From Nitrospira sp. (GTDB lineage Bacteria > Nitrospirota > Nitrospiria > Nitrospirales > UBA8639): 35,348 bases of DNA. Shown one piece after another: positions 16,534-25,135 of the stretch (its first letter is position 1; each line of letters begins with the position of its first letter). Position numbers and translations under genes: made by a program. The stretch covers positions 1 through 35,348 of the forward strand of contig JAGQKG010000011.1 in the NCBI GenBank assembly GCA_020430245.1. Direction: 5' to 3'. Under the pieces are notes generated by a model, which saw only the letters and a list, made by a program, of their open reading frames with translations, searched no databases and was not told the origin of the DNA.

Positions 16534-17511
16534 TTATTTCGTGCCTTGAAGCATGGCACGCGGTTCTAATTCTTCCACAACTCGAAAGCCGGCTTGATCC
16601 ATCCATTGGCGACTTTCTTGAATCGTAAAGCACTCGCCACATTCTGTGTTCACCAGGATATGAACCGCAAAGGCTGTCGTCCAAGCAGGGCTCGTTTTAG
16701 CCGGATCCAAAAACCGGTCTTTAATGATCAGTCGTCCCCCCTCACTCAAACAGGCATAGACTTTTCTCACCAATTCCGCATTGGTTTTGCCATCCTGATA
16801 ATGCAGAATATCCGACATGAGGGCAAGGTCATACGGCCCCTGAAACGCATCGACATGAAAATTGCCGCCTTGCAAATGTATACGATCACCTAACCCTGCA
16901 CGCTCGACATGCTGTTTAGTCACACTCAGGGTTTGTGGGAGATCAAAAACCGTGGCGGACAATTCTTGATGTTCCTGGCAAAAGGCAATGGCATTGGTTC
17001 CGGCCCCACCACCAACATCCAGCATCCGCCCGGCTCCTTGAATAGGGACACGCTTCGCCAACCCCTGTCCACTTCCTTGCCCGATCCGATCCAAGACGGT
17101 AAGCACATGGGCACCCAATTCGGGATTCGTTTCAAACACATGTTGGGTAACAGGTGATCGTCCGGTTTTTATGGTCTGTTCCAACTGCCCCCAATGACTC
17201 CACTCCGCATCATGCAATAATAATAAATGGCCCACATACTCTGGGCTTGATTGCACCAGATGTCGCTCAGCAACCGAAGTATTGGCATACACCTTCTCAT
17301 CTTTGGTTAACACACGCATCGCCACTAAGGCGTTCATGACCAACTCCAAGGCCCGTGCGTTGAGATTTAAGGCAACGGCAACCTCATGAGCCGTGAGAGA
17401 CTGCTCTTTAAGAGCTGAAAATAAATCCAGCTTCACAGCGGTGAGGAGAATTTTGGTTTCCCAGTAGTACCCTATCTGGAAAATATCTGCGAGAGATGAT
17501 TCACGAGTCAC
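16534..17511 (-). CDS. SAM-dependent O-methyltransferase-like protein (dimerising, class I)
   Basis: First gene of oxidase operon B. I place the start at GTG 17511 (325 residues): GAGG sits six bases upstream, and the alternative TTG at 17589 coincides with the -35 element of a promoter. ATG 17532 is also possible. A helical, winged-helix dimerisation domain comes first (DIFQIGYYWETK, then LTAHEVAVALNLNARALE), followed by a Rossmann methyltransferase domain with DVGGGAGTNA at 165-174, DLPQT, and the MSDILHYQDGK stretch. This resembles acetylserotonin/hydroxyindole O-methyltransferase-type enzymes. The substrate is unknown; a methylated cofactor, quinone or haem is conceivable given the oxidase genes that follow. 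Confidence 0.78.
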   Translation of the reverse strand: MTRESSLADIFQIGYYWETKILLTAVKLDLFSALKEQSLTAHEVAVALNLNARALELVMNALVAMRVLTKDEKVYANTSVAERHLVQSSPEYVGHLLLLHDAEWSHWGQLEQTIKTGRSPVTQHVFETNPELGAHVLTVLDRIGQGSGQGLAKRVPIQGAGRMLDVGGGAGTNAIAFCQEHQELSATVFDLPQTLSVTKQHVERAGLGDRIHLQGGNFHVDAFQGPYDLALMSDILHYQDGKTNAELVRKVYACLSEGGRLIIKDRFLDPAKTSPAWTTAFAVHILVNTECGECFTIQESRQWMDQAGFRVVEELEPRAMLQGTK

Positions 17512-17560
17512 ACGGAGCCTCAAACTCAACATACAACATAAAAAATCATTTTCGATGTCG

Positions 17561-17589
17561 ATCTTAACGGGGTCATTTTGCGAGGTCAA
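17561..17589 (-). promoter_or_regulatory. Sigma-70-type promoter for oxidase operon B
   Basis: On the minus strand TTGACC (17589-17584), a 17-base spacer and TAAGAT (17566-17561). Expected transcription start near 17554, about 43 bases before the GTG chosen for the methyltransferase. It lies directly after the terminator of the gene upstream. Confidence 0.6.
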
Positions 17590-17627
17590 ATGCTGAACGA
17601 TCAGAAAATTTGTCCAAGCTTCTCTAC

Positions 17628-17665
17628 AAAAAACAAGGGCAACTAGCTCGCGGCTAGTTGCCCTT
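17628..17665 (-). terminator. Rho-independent terminator, perfect 13-bp stem
   Basis: On the minus strand a perfect 13-bp stem (arms 17635-17647 and 17653-17665), a five-base loop, then G followed by six U. It stands 33 bases past the stop of the copper-protein gene and separates it from oxidase operon B. Confidence 0.92.
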
Positions 17666-17697
17666 GATAGAAGAGCTATCCCTCAATAGAAAGAGAC

Positions 17698-18492
17698 TTA
17701 CTTAATTTCAAAGTTGGCTTCGACGGTTCCCCCATCCTTCACATCCACATCGGCTTCTACTTCGCCTGCAATGGGATGCCACGCCTTCACCTTATGCTTA
17801 CCGGCAGGAACGTCCTTAATCTCGAAAGTCCCATCCGCACTGGCCACAGCATAATGGGCATTAGTCACCGGCAAATACCAGCCCTGCATAAATTCATGTT
17901 GGTCACATTGCAACCGCAACACCGAACCTTTTTTAGACATTTTCAGTTTCACGCTTTTCTCTAAAGAATCACCTTTTTTAGCCAACCCGATATTGAACTC
18001 CGTGCTGGACTTGGCTCCTAATTGATCAAAGCTATGAGGATTGTGCAATACGCCTTCCGCCGACTTAGGGTCGCTGGGATCGGCATCGTTATTGACGACC
18101 TTAAACATGCCTTTACTCACGGCTACCCCTGTATACGGCTTAAACTCGCATAATTCAGCCTCCACCAATTGGGGGGCCTCTTTCCCGGATTTATCTATAA
18201 ATGCTTTGTCTTGAATATCAGTAACCGCCACCACTGCATTCTTTAATCCTTTACTTCCATCCACTTCAACTTCCTTCAGCAACCGGGTATTGCCATCTGC
18301 GCTTTTGCTTTCATTTTTTTTGCAAAAGTCCACATTGGGAAATTTTGAGAACGCAAATTCTTTCGGCGGGGGAACTGCTCCGGCAAACGTGACTTTTCCT
18401 TTAATCGTTCCACCAGCCTGAGCGACTAAAGGGGCAGCAATAAGCATGCAGCCAACTAAAAAAGACATAGTTAAAGACTGACGATTCCTCAT
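17698..18492 (-). CDS. Secreted copper protein: amicyanin-like site plus carboxypeptidase-regulatory-like domain (copy 1)
   Basis: A 264-residue protein with a signal peptide (about 1-26). The core has a cupredoxin-like type 1 copper ligand set: His in LHNPHSF (H150 or H153) and C196-x2-H199-x2-M202 in CDQHEFM, the short spacing of amicyanin. A beta-sandwich carboxypeptidase-regulatory-like segment follows (GTFEIKDVPAGKHKVKAWHP, near 221-240). Cysteines at 57 and 115 may form a disulfide; both are conserved in the two paralogues at 22908 and 23846. Own promoter and terminator suggest strong, single-gene expression. Probable periplasmic electron carrier or copper carrier (inference). Confidence 0.78.
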   Translation of the reverse strand: MRNRQSLTMSFLVGCMLIAAPLVAQAGGTIKGKVTFAGAVPPPKEFAFSKFPNVDFCKKNESKSADGNTRLLKEVEVDGSKGLKNAVVAVTDIQDKAFIDKSGKEAPQLVEAELCEFKPYTGVAVSKGMFKVVNNDADPSDPKSAEGVLHNPHSFDQLGAKSSTEFNIGLAKKGDSLEKSVKLKMSKKGSVLRLQCDQHEFMQGWYLPVTNAHYAVASADGTFEIKDVPAGKHKVKAWHPIAGEVEADVDVKDGGTVEANFEIK

Positions 18493-18629
18493 GATTCTTC
18501 CTCCTAGTTAAGAATAAAATTGAGTTGACGTGGGAAAACAACCTAACGTGATTAGATCAACCCGTTTTACCCCGGCCAGGTATAAAAAAGCTGATCTTGA
18601 TATGGATCGTCCGACAGCACCCACCTCCG

Positions 18630-18659
18630 TATATATCAGGAATAAAAAAAACGTGTCAA
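18630..18659 (-). promoter_or_regulatory. Sigma-70-type promoter for the copper-protein gene at 17698-18492
   Basis: Minus strand TTGACA (18659-18654), 18-base spacer with a T-tract, TATATA (18635-18630). Leader of about 130 bases to the ATG. The 18493-18773 region has no convincing gene: the 77-codon ORF at 18508-18741 overlaps this promoter. Confidence 0.6.
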
Positions 18660-18773
18660 GAAAACCAATAAGCACTAGGTCCTTTGTCCTAATCCTTAGG
18701 CCTTTTAGTTCGCGGAAACATGCAAAAGTTTGAACAGACAATAATCACCAACAGACAACCGTATCATCATCAT

Positions 18774-20684
18774 TCATTTTTGAACGGGGTCCCTGAGTAG
18801 AGCTATCATATCAGCCACACTCTCTTTCATGGCCTCTGCATGAAAGACCGGAGCCGAACACATCCGGTCAGTACAGACAAAGGCGACGGGGCGTTCGTCA
18901 TAGGGAAAAATAATGTCCCCCCATTTCGGTTGGCCGGCCTTGGGGTCAAACCCTTTCACAATTTTTCCGGGGCAAAACATTCGCCGGCCTTCCAACAAGA
19001 GAATTTTGGCCATGGCATCGTCAAAATTTCCCACCACCGCAATATGAATAGGATCCCGAAACCATTGATCGATAACCAATCCGGATAATGCGAGGGGGAG
19101 CGGTTGTCGGGACCTGACCATTGTCTGCAACGTGTTTTCAGCGATGGATCGATACGTTGGCTTTTCCGTCAAATGAAAAAGATCAAGGTACCAGAGGACG
19201 GCTTGAAGATTTTCCTTGACCGGTTTGGCTGGGAAGTTCAGAAGACCCAATTTACCCGGCAACTGTGGATGATCATAAAATCCTCCATCTGCGGAATCTT
19301 GCAATAATCGCTGGCTCACTTCCGCAAGGGCTTCCGCATTTTTCAAAAATTGAGGTCGCCCTGTCACGCGATAGGCCTCAAGTAACGCTTGGCCAAAGAG
19401 TATGTGATCCGATAATAAACCGGAAAGGCCTACCCCCTCTCCCGTCTGTCCATGAGCGAGCCCCTTTTTCAGGTCAAACCGCTCCTCAAACAACCGGCTC
19501 AACATCTGAAGAGCCAAGTTCCCTATCTCAACTTTTTCTAACACCAATGAGGCATGTAAATAGGCCCATGCCATCAACGCATTACTCCCTGTGAAAATGC
19601 GTCGATCCACAGATGGGATACCGATGGCCAATCGCTCGGTTTCATTGAGCGAATAGTACTCGGCCCCAGACATGGCAGTTCTCCCTTCGGCCCCCCTGAC
19701 ATCGGCATCTTGACTTTCAAACACCAACCCCGTTTGCGGATCAGCTAAAAACTTGGAAACATACTCAATAACCGCCAAGGCTATGTGTTTAAACTGAAGA
19801 TCTCCGGTTAGTTGGAAGGCTTCGACATAATTGCGAAGATTCAGAGCTTGAATCGACAACATCTTTTCAAAATGAGGCTGACTCCAATCCGCTTGTTCAG
19901 CATAGCGGTAAAATCCGCCCCAAACGGGATCAAGCAAGCCCACTTGTTTTTTTAACGTATCAAACCCGATCTTGAGTAACCCTGGATCATCTTCAAAGAA
20001 ACCTTGGGCCAAAACCATCTGGATGGCTTCAGGTTCAAAGAATTTTGGGGCATCCCGAAACCCTCCATTGACGGGATCATATTGGGCTCTTATCATCGCC
20101 ACACTTTGCTGGACCATAGCGGCCTGTAGAACATCCTCTCTGGAAGAACCGGCTTCCATCTTCTCTTTGACCCGCTCCCATAACTGACCGGCTTGCTTAA
20201 GCAACACAGTCTTGTCGGTTACATAGATAGATTGCACCTCAAGAAGCATGGCTTCCATTTCCTCAGAACCCAAGGCATTCGCTTGAAAAAGAATTTCTCC
20301 GGTCGGCAGGAGAACATTGGTCGTCGGCCACCCTCCCGCCCGGTAACGAGCATCTAAATCGGGACGCAGATCAGTATCGACCCGAACAGGAATAAATTTG
20401 GCGTTAAGCAACTGTACGATTCGAGGGTTAACGTAAGTCGTCTGATCCATCACATGGCAAGCATGACACCATACTGCGGTCAGATCCAAAACGATTAATT
20501 TATCTTCAGCTTGTGCACGGCCGAATGCTTCCTGTCCCCAATCATGCCATTGAATAACTGGGTTGTCGGCAGACTCCCCATGAGGTCCTAATTCAGCATA
20601 AAGAGGATTTCCAAGAAGACACACGCTGAGCCCAGCCAACATCCACAATCTGCGACCGCCACGTATACGGCATGAGTCATTCAT
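18774..20684 (-). CDS. DUF255/YyaL-like thioredoxin-domain protein, secreted
   Basis: ATG at 20684 with GGTGA eight bases upstream (636 residues; a GTG four codons earlier lacks a site). A signal peptide (about 11-30) precedes a thioredoxin-like domain with WCHACH at 72-77 (C73-x2-C76) and the cis-Pro region GGWPTTNVLLP. The rest is a long helical toroid resembling the six-hairpin part of DUF255/SSP411 proteins (GGFYRYAEQADW, HFEKMLSIQA, DGGFYDHPQ). Length is close to family members. A secreted form with CHAC could handle thiols of haem c or copper proteins, but that is inference. Last gene of the copper/HEAT operon. Confidence 0.8.
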   Translation of the reverse strand: MNDSCRIRGGRRLWMLAGLSVCLLGNPLYAELGPHGESADNPVIQWHDWGQEAFGRAQAEDKLIVLDLTAVWCHACHVMDQTTYVNPRIVQLLNAKFIPVRVDTDLRPDLDARYRAGGWPTTNVLLPTGEILFQANALGSEEMEAMLLEVQSIYVTDKTVLLKQAGQLWERVKEKMEAGSSREDVLQAAMVQQSVAMIRAQYDPVNGGFRDAPKFFEPEAIQMVLAQGFFEDDPGLLKIGFDTLKKQVGLLDPVWGGFYRYAEQADWSQPHFEKMLSIQALNLRNYVEAFQLTGDLQFKHIALAVIEYVSKFLADPQTGLVFESQDADVRGAEGRTAMSGAEYYSLNETERLAIGIPSVDRRIFTGSNALMAWAYLHASLVLEKVEIGNLALQMLSRLFEERFDLKKGLAHGQTGEGVGLSGLLSDHILFGQALLEAYRVTGRPQFLKNAEALAEVSQRLLQDSADGGFYDHPQLPGKLGLLNFPAKPVKENLQAVLWYLDLFHLTEKPTYRSIAENTLQTMVRSRQPLPLALSGLVIDQWFRDPIHIAVVGNFDDAMAKILLLEGRRMFCPGKIVKGFDPKAGQPKWGDIIFPYDERPVAFVCTDRMCSAPVFHAEAMKESVADMIALLRDPVQK

Positions 20685-20692
20685 AACTACAA

Positions 20693-20782
20693 TCACCGTG
20701 GCAAAGGCGAATTGATGATTGTGCGCCAGACTTGGTCGAGAGATGAACCGTTCCGAATAACCTGTACCATTTGGTAAAACAT
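20693..20782 (-). CDS. Possible 29-residue peptide
   Basis: A small ORF in the 157-base gap between the HEAT-repeat gene and the DUF255 gene: ATG 20782 with GGTGG upstream. The stop TGA lies within the GGTGA that serves the next gene. The product starts MFYQMVQVIRNG and is not hydrophobic. Position suggests translational coupling, but nothing else supports it. Confidence 0.25.
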   Translation of the reverse strand: MFYQMVQVIRNGSSLDQVWRTIINSPLPR

Positions 20783-20853
20783 GTTACCACCCCTGATCTT
20801 GTCCTACCTGTCCATCTTCAGGAAGGCTTCGCTGAGGGTCGCAAACAAGCGGT

Positions 20854-22197
20854 TTAAATGCCGATCTCTTTATCTAAAATCCTCACAATGGCGGCGGCAG
20901 CGGTTACCCTCACCGCTTCATCCGCATCTCGAAGAGTGCGCTTCAAAGTCGGCAAGAGAGTGCGATCGCCAATACGACCCAGTGCGCGGGCAGCCCCAAT
21001 CCTGGGACGAGGCAACGGATCATTGAGAGCCAATATGAGAACATGGAGAACGTCCTGGCCTTTTCCATTTCCAATCGCCTTGACCGCGCCAGACCGAATG
21101 GCCGGATTTTGGTCATTGAGGAGAGGTTGAACCGTGTCCTTGACCACTGAATACGGTGCTCCGGATCGTAGCAATGAGGCCACGGCCGCCGCTTGCACAC
21201 CGGAATTCGAATCGGCTAACGCCCTGGTTAGGGGTGTTAACACGTGATGTTGTTCGTAATACCCCATACTAAAAGCCGCCACACTCCGCACCGCAGGAAT
21301 ACGATCAAATAAAGCCGCCTTCAGTGTCGGCAACGATTCAGGAGCTTTCAATTTCCCCAAGGATGCAATGGCCGCAGCACGAATAGATGGCTGAGAATCG
21401 GAAATAGTTTTTTCCAATATCGGTATCGCACGACGATCCCCTAATTCACCAAATGCGCGAATGGCCGCTCCCCGTTCATAACCTTCCTCGCTTGTCGCAC
21501 CTCGCTCCAAACGAGCCCAGTACTCCTTGTGACCCAACTCATATAAAGCTCTTGCTGCGGCAATTTGGACAAGATGCTGCTCATCGTTCAACGATGGTTT
21601 AATTAGGGAGTCTAGACTCTGGTCACCGGATTGTCCAAGCCCAATCAAAACGGTTGCCCGCACCAATCCTGCTCCGTCCTTCAATGCTTCACGAAACATC
21701 TTGGAACGCCGGCCAACTTCCCTTTGTCCTAAGGCTTCTGCCACCAATGCTCTAATCATGCCGGTTTCATCCGTTAAGCCTTTTTCCAAATATTCCACGG
21801 CATTATCAGATTCGATTTCTTTTAACGCCGTATAGGCAGCTCCTCGCATTTGTTCCCGCATATCGGAACGGACGGGCAAGATACTGGCAATCGCCATCTG
21901 CCGTAACAAAGGTTCATCGTCCCGATTTGCCCTGTCAACGGCTTTGTCATAGGCCTCAATGGCTTCGGGAGTCTTTCCCAAGCTAGCTAATGCAAGAATG
22001 TACAGGCGAGAAGCCTGCAAGAGGGGAGAGCTTTCTTTGTGTAAAGGCTTAACAAGGTCAACAACCTGTTGAAATTGACCCTGGTCGTAGGCTTTTTGCG
22101 CCTGAACAAGGGTTGAATCATGTGCCTCTTCCGCCAAAACCGAACCTGAGAGAACCCACAGAATTCCTAGAACGAGCACGGCATGAATACGATTCAT
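20854..22197 (-). CDS. Secreted TPR/HEAT-repeat protein
   Basis: A 447-residue protein with a signal peptide (cleavage near VLAEE, residue 22). A short TPR-like helical part follows (AQKAYDQGQFQQVVDLVKPL), then about nine HEAT repeats of the PBS-lyase type, about 30 residues each, recognisable by repeated A-A-x-A-L-G-x-L-G/K phrases (for example RALVAEALGQR, RAAAIASLGKLKAPE, GAARALGRIGDR). This is a protein-binding scaffold in the periplasm. It lies between the LolA-like gene and the thioredoxin-domain gene in the same direction. Confidence 0.82.
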   Translation of the reverse strand: MNRIHAVLVLGILWVLSGSVLAEEAHDSTLVQAQKAYDQGQFQQVVDLVKPLHKESSPLLQASRLYILALASLGKTPEAIEAYDKAVDRANRDDEPLLRQMAIASILPVRSDMREQMRGAAYTALKEIESDNAVEYLEKGLTDETGMIRALVAEALGQREVGRRSKMFREALKDGAGLVRATVLIGLGQSGDQSLDSLIKPSLNDEQHLVQIAAARALYELGHKEYWARLERGATSEEGYERGAAIRAFGELGDRRAIPILEKTISDSQPSIRAAAIASLGKLKAPESLPTLKAALFDRIPAVRSVAAFSMGYYEQHHVLTPLTRALADSNSGVQAAAVASLLRSGAPYSVVKDTVQPLLNDQNPAIRSGAVKAIGNGKGQDVLHVLILALNDPLPRPRIGAARALGRIGDRTLLPTLKRTLRDADEAVRVTAAAAIVRILDKEIGI

Positions 22198-22236
22198 CCT
22201 TTATTGTTTACCCCCATTTTCTAGCCATCTCATATT

Positions 22237-22911
22237 TTACCCTCTCGGAACCGTGGCCTCCTGAGCCTCAATCATTCGATAGCCCAAAGGCGCTTCAAAG
22301 TAATAATCCGGTTGCGAAGAAAGCACCACATGATGATATTCCACAAACCAATCTCGGTCCTGGCTTAAGAGTTTCAAGAGAATCTCTCGTTGAGGATCCA
22401 CCCATTCGAAATATCGTTCAAGCTGACCAAACCGATTTTTGACCTCCACGTCATAGAGCAGGGCAGATTGATCGCCCACCACGGATTCCCCAATAACTGT
22501 GCGACTCGTCTCTCCTTCCAACCGGACGGAAAATGGTAACAAAAAATCCAAAGTTAAGGGAACGCTGACGATCATTCGCCGTTGGGATAACACATACCAG
22601 GCTTTTTGTTCATCCAACCGAATTATTAGAACGCCCGCATAGCCTAATCCTGTTCGTATTCCCCCTGCCGGCTCAATGCGATAGCGATCCTTTTTTGCAA
22701 ACACCTGGCCCCTGGCGATATGACCTTCTGTTTTCCAAATCAATCTCGCCGAAAACTCTGTGGAATCGTGGCGGGCGAAATGGGGAGAGCCGGCAAAGCC
22801 CCACCCTAACGGGAACCAAGCCACCATTCCGAAAATGGCACAACCAACCAGGCTCGCCAATTTCTTATTACAAGTTCGGGAGAAAAGGAGGGAAAAGTCT
22901 ATCCATTTCAT
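22237..22911 (-). CDS. Secreted LolA/DUF4412-like protein
   Basis: A 224-residue protein with an N-terminal hydrophobic segment (about 18-40), then a beta-rich domain with alternating strands (EFSARLIWKTEGHIARG, KKDRYRIEPAGG, VLIIRLDEQKAWYVL) and later WVDPQREILLKLLSQD. This is the half-barrel pattern of LolA and DUF4412 proteins, which bind lipids or act in outer-membrane traffic. Its ATG overlaps the stop of the copper-protein gene by four bases (ATGA), so it is translationally coupled to it. The family assignment is from overall pattern, not a firm motif. Confidence 0.55.
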   Translation of the reverse strand: MKWIDFSLLFSRTCNKKLASLVGCAIFGMVAWFPLGWGFAGSPHFARHDSTEFSARLIWKTEGHIARGQVFAKKDRYRIEPAGGIRTGLGYAGVLIIRLDEQKAWYVLSQRRMIVSVPLTLDFLLPFSVRLEGETSRTVIGESVVGDQSALLYDVEVKNRFGQLERYFEWVDPQREILLKLLSQDRDWFVEYHHVVLSSQPDYYFEAPLGYRMIEAQEATVPRG

Positions 22912-23831
22912 GGTCTTTGGTGTTCAACCAAAGGCTCTATCAGAACAGGGTGGCCCAGGGCAGCGGTAGAAAATCGGGGCGGGGTCCTGATGGTATGCGC
23001 CGTCCAGCGGCCTACGGGAGATTCCAAGGAAAAATCCCTTCGCACGGTTTGATTTGGTTCTACCGAAAATTCATAAACCTGTTCATGTTTCACACTTGGA
23101 TGCCAGGCCCGAATGCGATAACTTCCAGGCGGGAGTGATGAAATAACATACTCTCCCCTTTCATTGGTAAAGTCGAAATAGGGATTATCCACCGCAATCG
23201 CCCAGCTTTCCATATAGGCGTGAAACCCGCACTGCATCACAAAGGTTTTACGTCCTTTGCTCAGTTGAAATTGATGAACCAAGGATTTCCCTGGCAAATG
23301 CTCATGCGTCGCATGAATATCCTGACGCTGATGCCGAGGATTAAAGGGCAGAGGAGAATTAAATAACACCCGTGTCCCTTGGCTCAACGACGTCTCATAG
23401 GCTTGAATGTCATGCATGACTGGATCCATATTCACCACTTCAATCCCATGCTCATTACGAACAACCGTCGTAAATGGGAGAAATTGACAGTCGCGAGCTT
23501 CCACCTTCGGAATAGAAAGGGAAAAAGGTTTCCCGGCATTCACACCTTCAACCACCATCACAACCCCTTGAAGTTGATTGTGATCATTCACCACAAAGTC
23601 CTTAAGGAGCCGCCAGCCCTGACCATCAGAAATGCGGCCGCAATACTCCGGATCAGGGAAGGTCACCAGGTTATACGCTTTCGGAGATGGCGGAATGCCC
23701 TTGAGGGTCACAGTGCCGACAATGGTGGCTCCGTCCGTTACGTCAATCACTTCATAAGCGAAAGCAGTCGAACTGGTGATCCAGAGTAGACCTACGATCA
23801 CGACAATTTCAATCACTCGATTTGTTTTCAT
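22908..23831 (-). CDS. Secreted copper protein: amicyanin-like site plus carboxypeptidase-regulatory-like domain (copy 2)
   Basis: A 307-residue protein with a signal peptide (about 8-26). Type 1 copper ligands can be read as H140 (NMDPVMHDIQ) and C201-x2-H204-x2-M207 (CGFHAYM). Cysteines 64 and 115 are shared with the paralogues. A beta-sandwich segment (GEYVISSLPPGSYRIRAWHP, 226-245) follows. A His-rich loop (RHQRQDIHATHEH, 166-178) lies between the ligand strands. The protein is closely similar to its upstream neighbour (15-base gap), so this is a tandem duplication. Likely periplasmic electron or copper carrier. Confidence 0.78.
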   Translation of the reverse strand: MKTNRVIEIVVIVGLLWITSSTAFAYEVIDVTDGATIVGTVTLKGIPPSPKAYNLVTFPDPEYCGRISDGQGWRLLKDFVVNDHNQLQGVVMVVEGVNAGKPFSLSIPKVEARDCQFLPFTTVVRNEHGIEVVNMDPVMHDIQAYETSLSQGTRVLFNSPLPFNPRHQRQDIHATHEHLPGKSLVHQFQLSKGRKTFVMQCGFHAYMESWAIAVDNPYFDFTNERGEYVISSLPPGSYRIRAWHPSVKHEQVYEFSVEPNQTVRRDFSLESPVGRWTAHTIRTPPRFSTAALGHPVLIEPLVEHQRP

Positions 23832-23845
23832 GCTCGCCCTTTCCC

Positions 23846-24763
23846 TCAGGGAACTTGTCGTCGTAACGACGGAATAATCTCAACGTCCTCTCCAAGCATC
23901 TCAAGCCCAAAATGCGGATTTTCCTGCATTTCATGCACGCTTCTCCGCCCTTGGGGAGACTCATATTGAAAGTCTAATGTCAGCGTTTTTCCCGATTCCA
24001 CGCGGACTGTTTTTTCTAAATAGGTTTTCATACCAGGATGCCAGACAGCCACTTCATATTCTCCTGCTGGAATATCGGTAATTTCGTAGGCTCCATCTTC
24101 TTTGGAAATCGAATAATAGGGATTTTCCACCACTAATCCCCATGAAAACATATAGGGATGAAACCCACATTGCATGACAAACACATCTCGGCCCTTTCGT
24201 AAATGAATTTTTTCAATCATCGGTTTTCCTGGCAGATGGGTATGCACATTTTTCCCAAACATCCCAACCACGTTATGAAAGGGGTTCATGGGTAATGGAC
24301 GATTGAACAATACCCTTGCCCCTCGTTCTCTGGCGGTCTCATATCCCTGGATATCATGTTCTACCGGATCCATATTGATCACGGTTATTTCATCCTGATC
24401 GCGTAACACATTGACAAATGGCAAAAAATCACAATCAATGGCTTCAACCTCCACCTTTGGCAAAGAAAACGGTTTGCCTTTGTCTACCCCTTTCACCATG
24501 ACCACAGCATCCTTTAACGAACCCTGGGATCCAATAATAAAATCCTCAACAATGCGCCACCCCGTTCCGGTAGAAATTCTTCCACAATATACGGCATCCG
24601 GGATCGTGACGAGATTAAACGCCATCGGTCTTGGGCGTTCCCCAAGAATGCGGACATGCCCTTGAATAGTCCCTCCATTGTTGACCGGACTCTCCTGATA
24701 GGCCAACCCCGTGGATGACATATTCACCAGGAACATCACGATCACCATGACCCTCATCCTCAT
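23846..24763 (-). CDS. Secreted copper protein: amicyanin-like site plus carboxypeptidase-regulatory-like domain (copy 3)
   Basis: A 305-residue protein, first gene of the copper/HEAT operon, with AAGGAGGG before the ATG and a signal peptide (about 1-22). Copper ligands: H136 (NMDPVEHDIQ) and C199-x2-H202-x2-M205 (CGFHPYM). C60 and C111 are the shared cysteines. The regulatory-like beta domain is GAYEITDIPAGEYEVAVWHP (224-243), followed by a C-terminal tail. Paralogue of the next gene. Its product and those of copies 1 and 2 are the only small type 1 copper proteins of this architecture in the window. Confidence 0.78.
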   Translation of the reverse strand: MRMRVMVIVMFLVNMSSTGLAYQESPVNNGGTIQGHVRILGERPRPMAFNLVTIPDAVYCGRISTGTGWRIVEDFIIGSQGSLKDAVVMVKGVDKGKPFSLPKVEVEAIDCDFLPFVNVLRDQDEITVINMDPVEHDIQGYETARERGARVLFNRPLPMNPFHNVVGMFGKNVHTHLPGKPMIEKIHLRKGRDVFVMQCGFHPYMFSWGLVVENPYYSISKEDGAYEITDIPAGEYEVAVWHPGMKTYLEKTVRVESGKTLTLDFQYESPQGRRSVHEMQENPHFGLEMLGEDVEIIPSLRRQVP

Positions 24764-25135
24764 TCCAATTCCCTCCTTCCCATCACTCCCTACCCAAAAT
24801 AGTAATGTGTGAAATCCCCCTGTTTTCTCAAAACACTATGAGCTGGAAGCACTCCGAGTCAGATACTACAACATCATCCTCAAACTTTTAAAAATCCATC
24901 CCGACAACCCAAAGAGTATGGAGGACTCTCCTTGCCTTGCGTAAACTCTCCTCTCACCTCACCCTATCATATTCTGCCCATCGAAAATTCCATTCTAGGC
25001 CTTTTGATAATTCAAACTTCCTGAGCGAGTACAATATACTACGCTCAGGGGATAAAAGGGTTAAAAAGGATTATTTGACTGTGTGAGAAGGAATGGAGAC
25101 CAGCTCAGAAACGAAAAAACATCCACCTCTCACCT
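24764..25135. other. Intergenic region, no gene seen
   Basis: Between the copper-protein operon and the SUMF1-fold gene. An imperfect dyad lies at 25021-25046 (arms TGAGCG/CGCTCA with AGTA/TACT inside). Just past the SUMF1 stop on the minus strand a weak stem precedes six T, a poor terminator candidate. No clear promoter for the copper operon was found. Confidence 0.5.

Noticed and set aside
18508-18741. Minus-strand ORF of 77 codons before the copper-protein gene
   Set aside because: It covers the promoter at 18630-18659 and has no good start signal or conserved look.
25021-25046. Dyad TGAGCG...CGCTCA as a terminator for the SUMF1-fold gene
   Set aside because: It has a mismatch in the stem and no U-tract on either strand; a regulatory site is possible but not supported.
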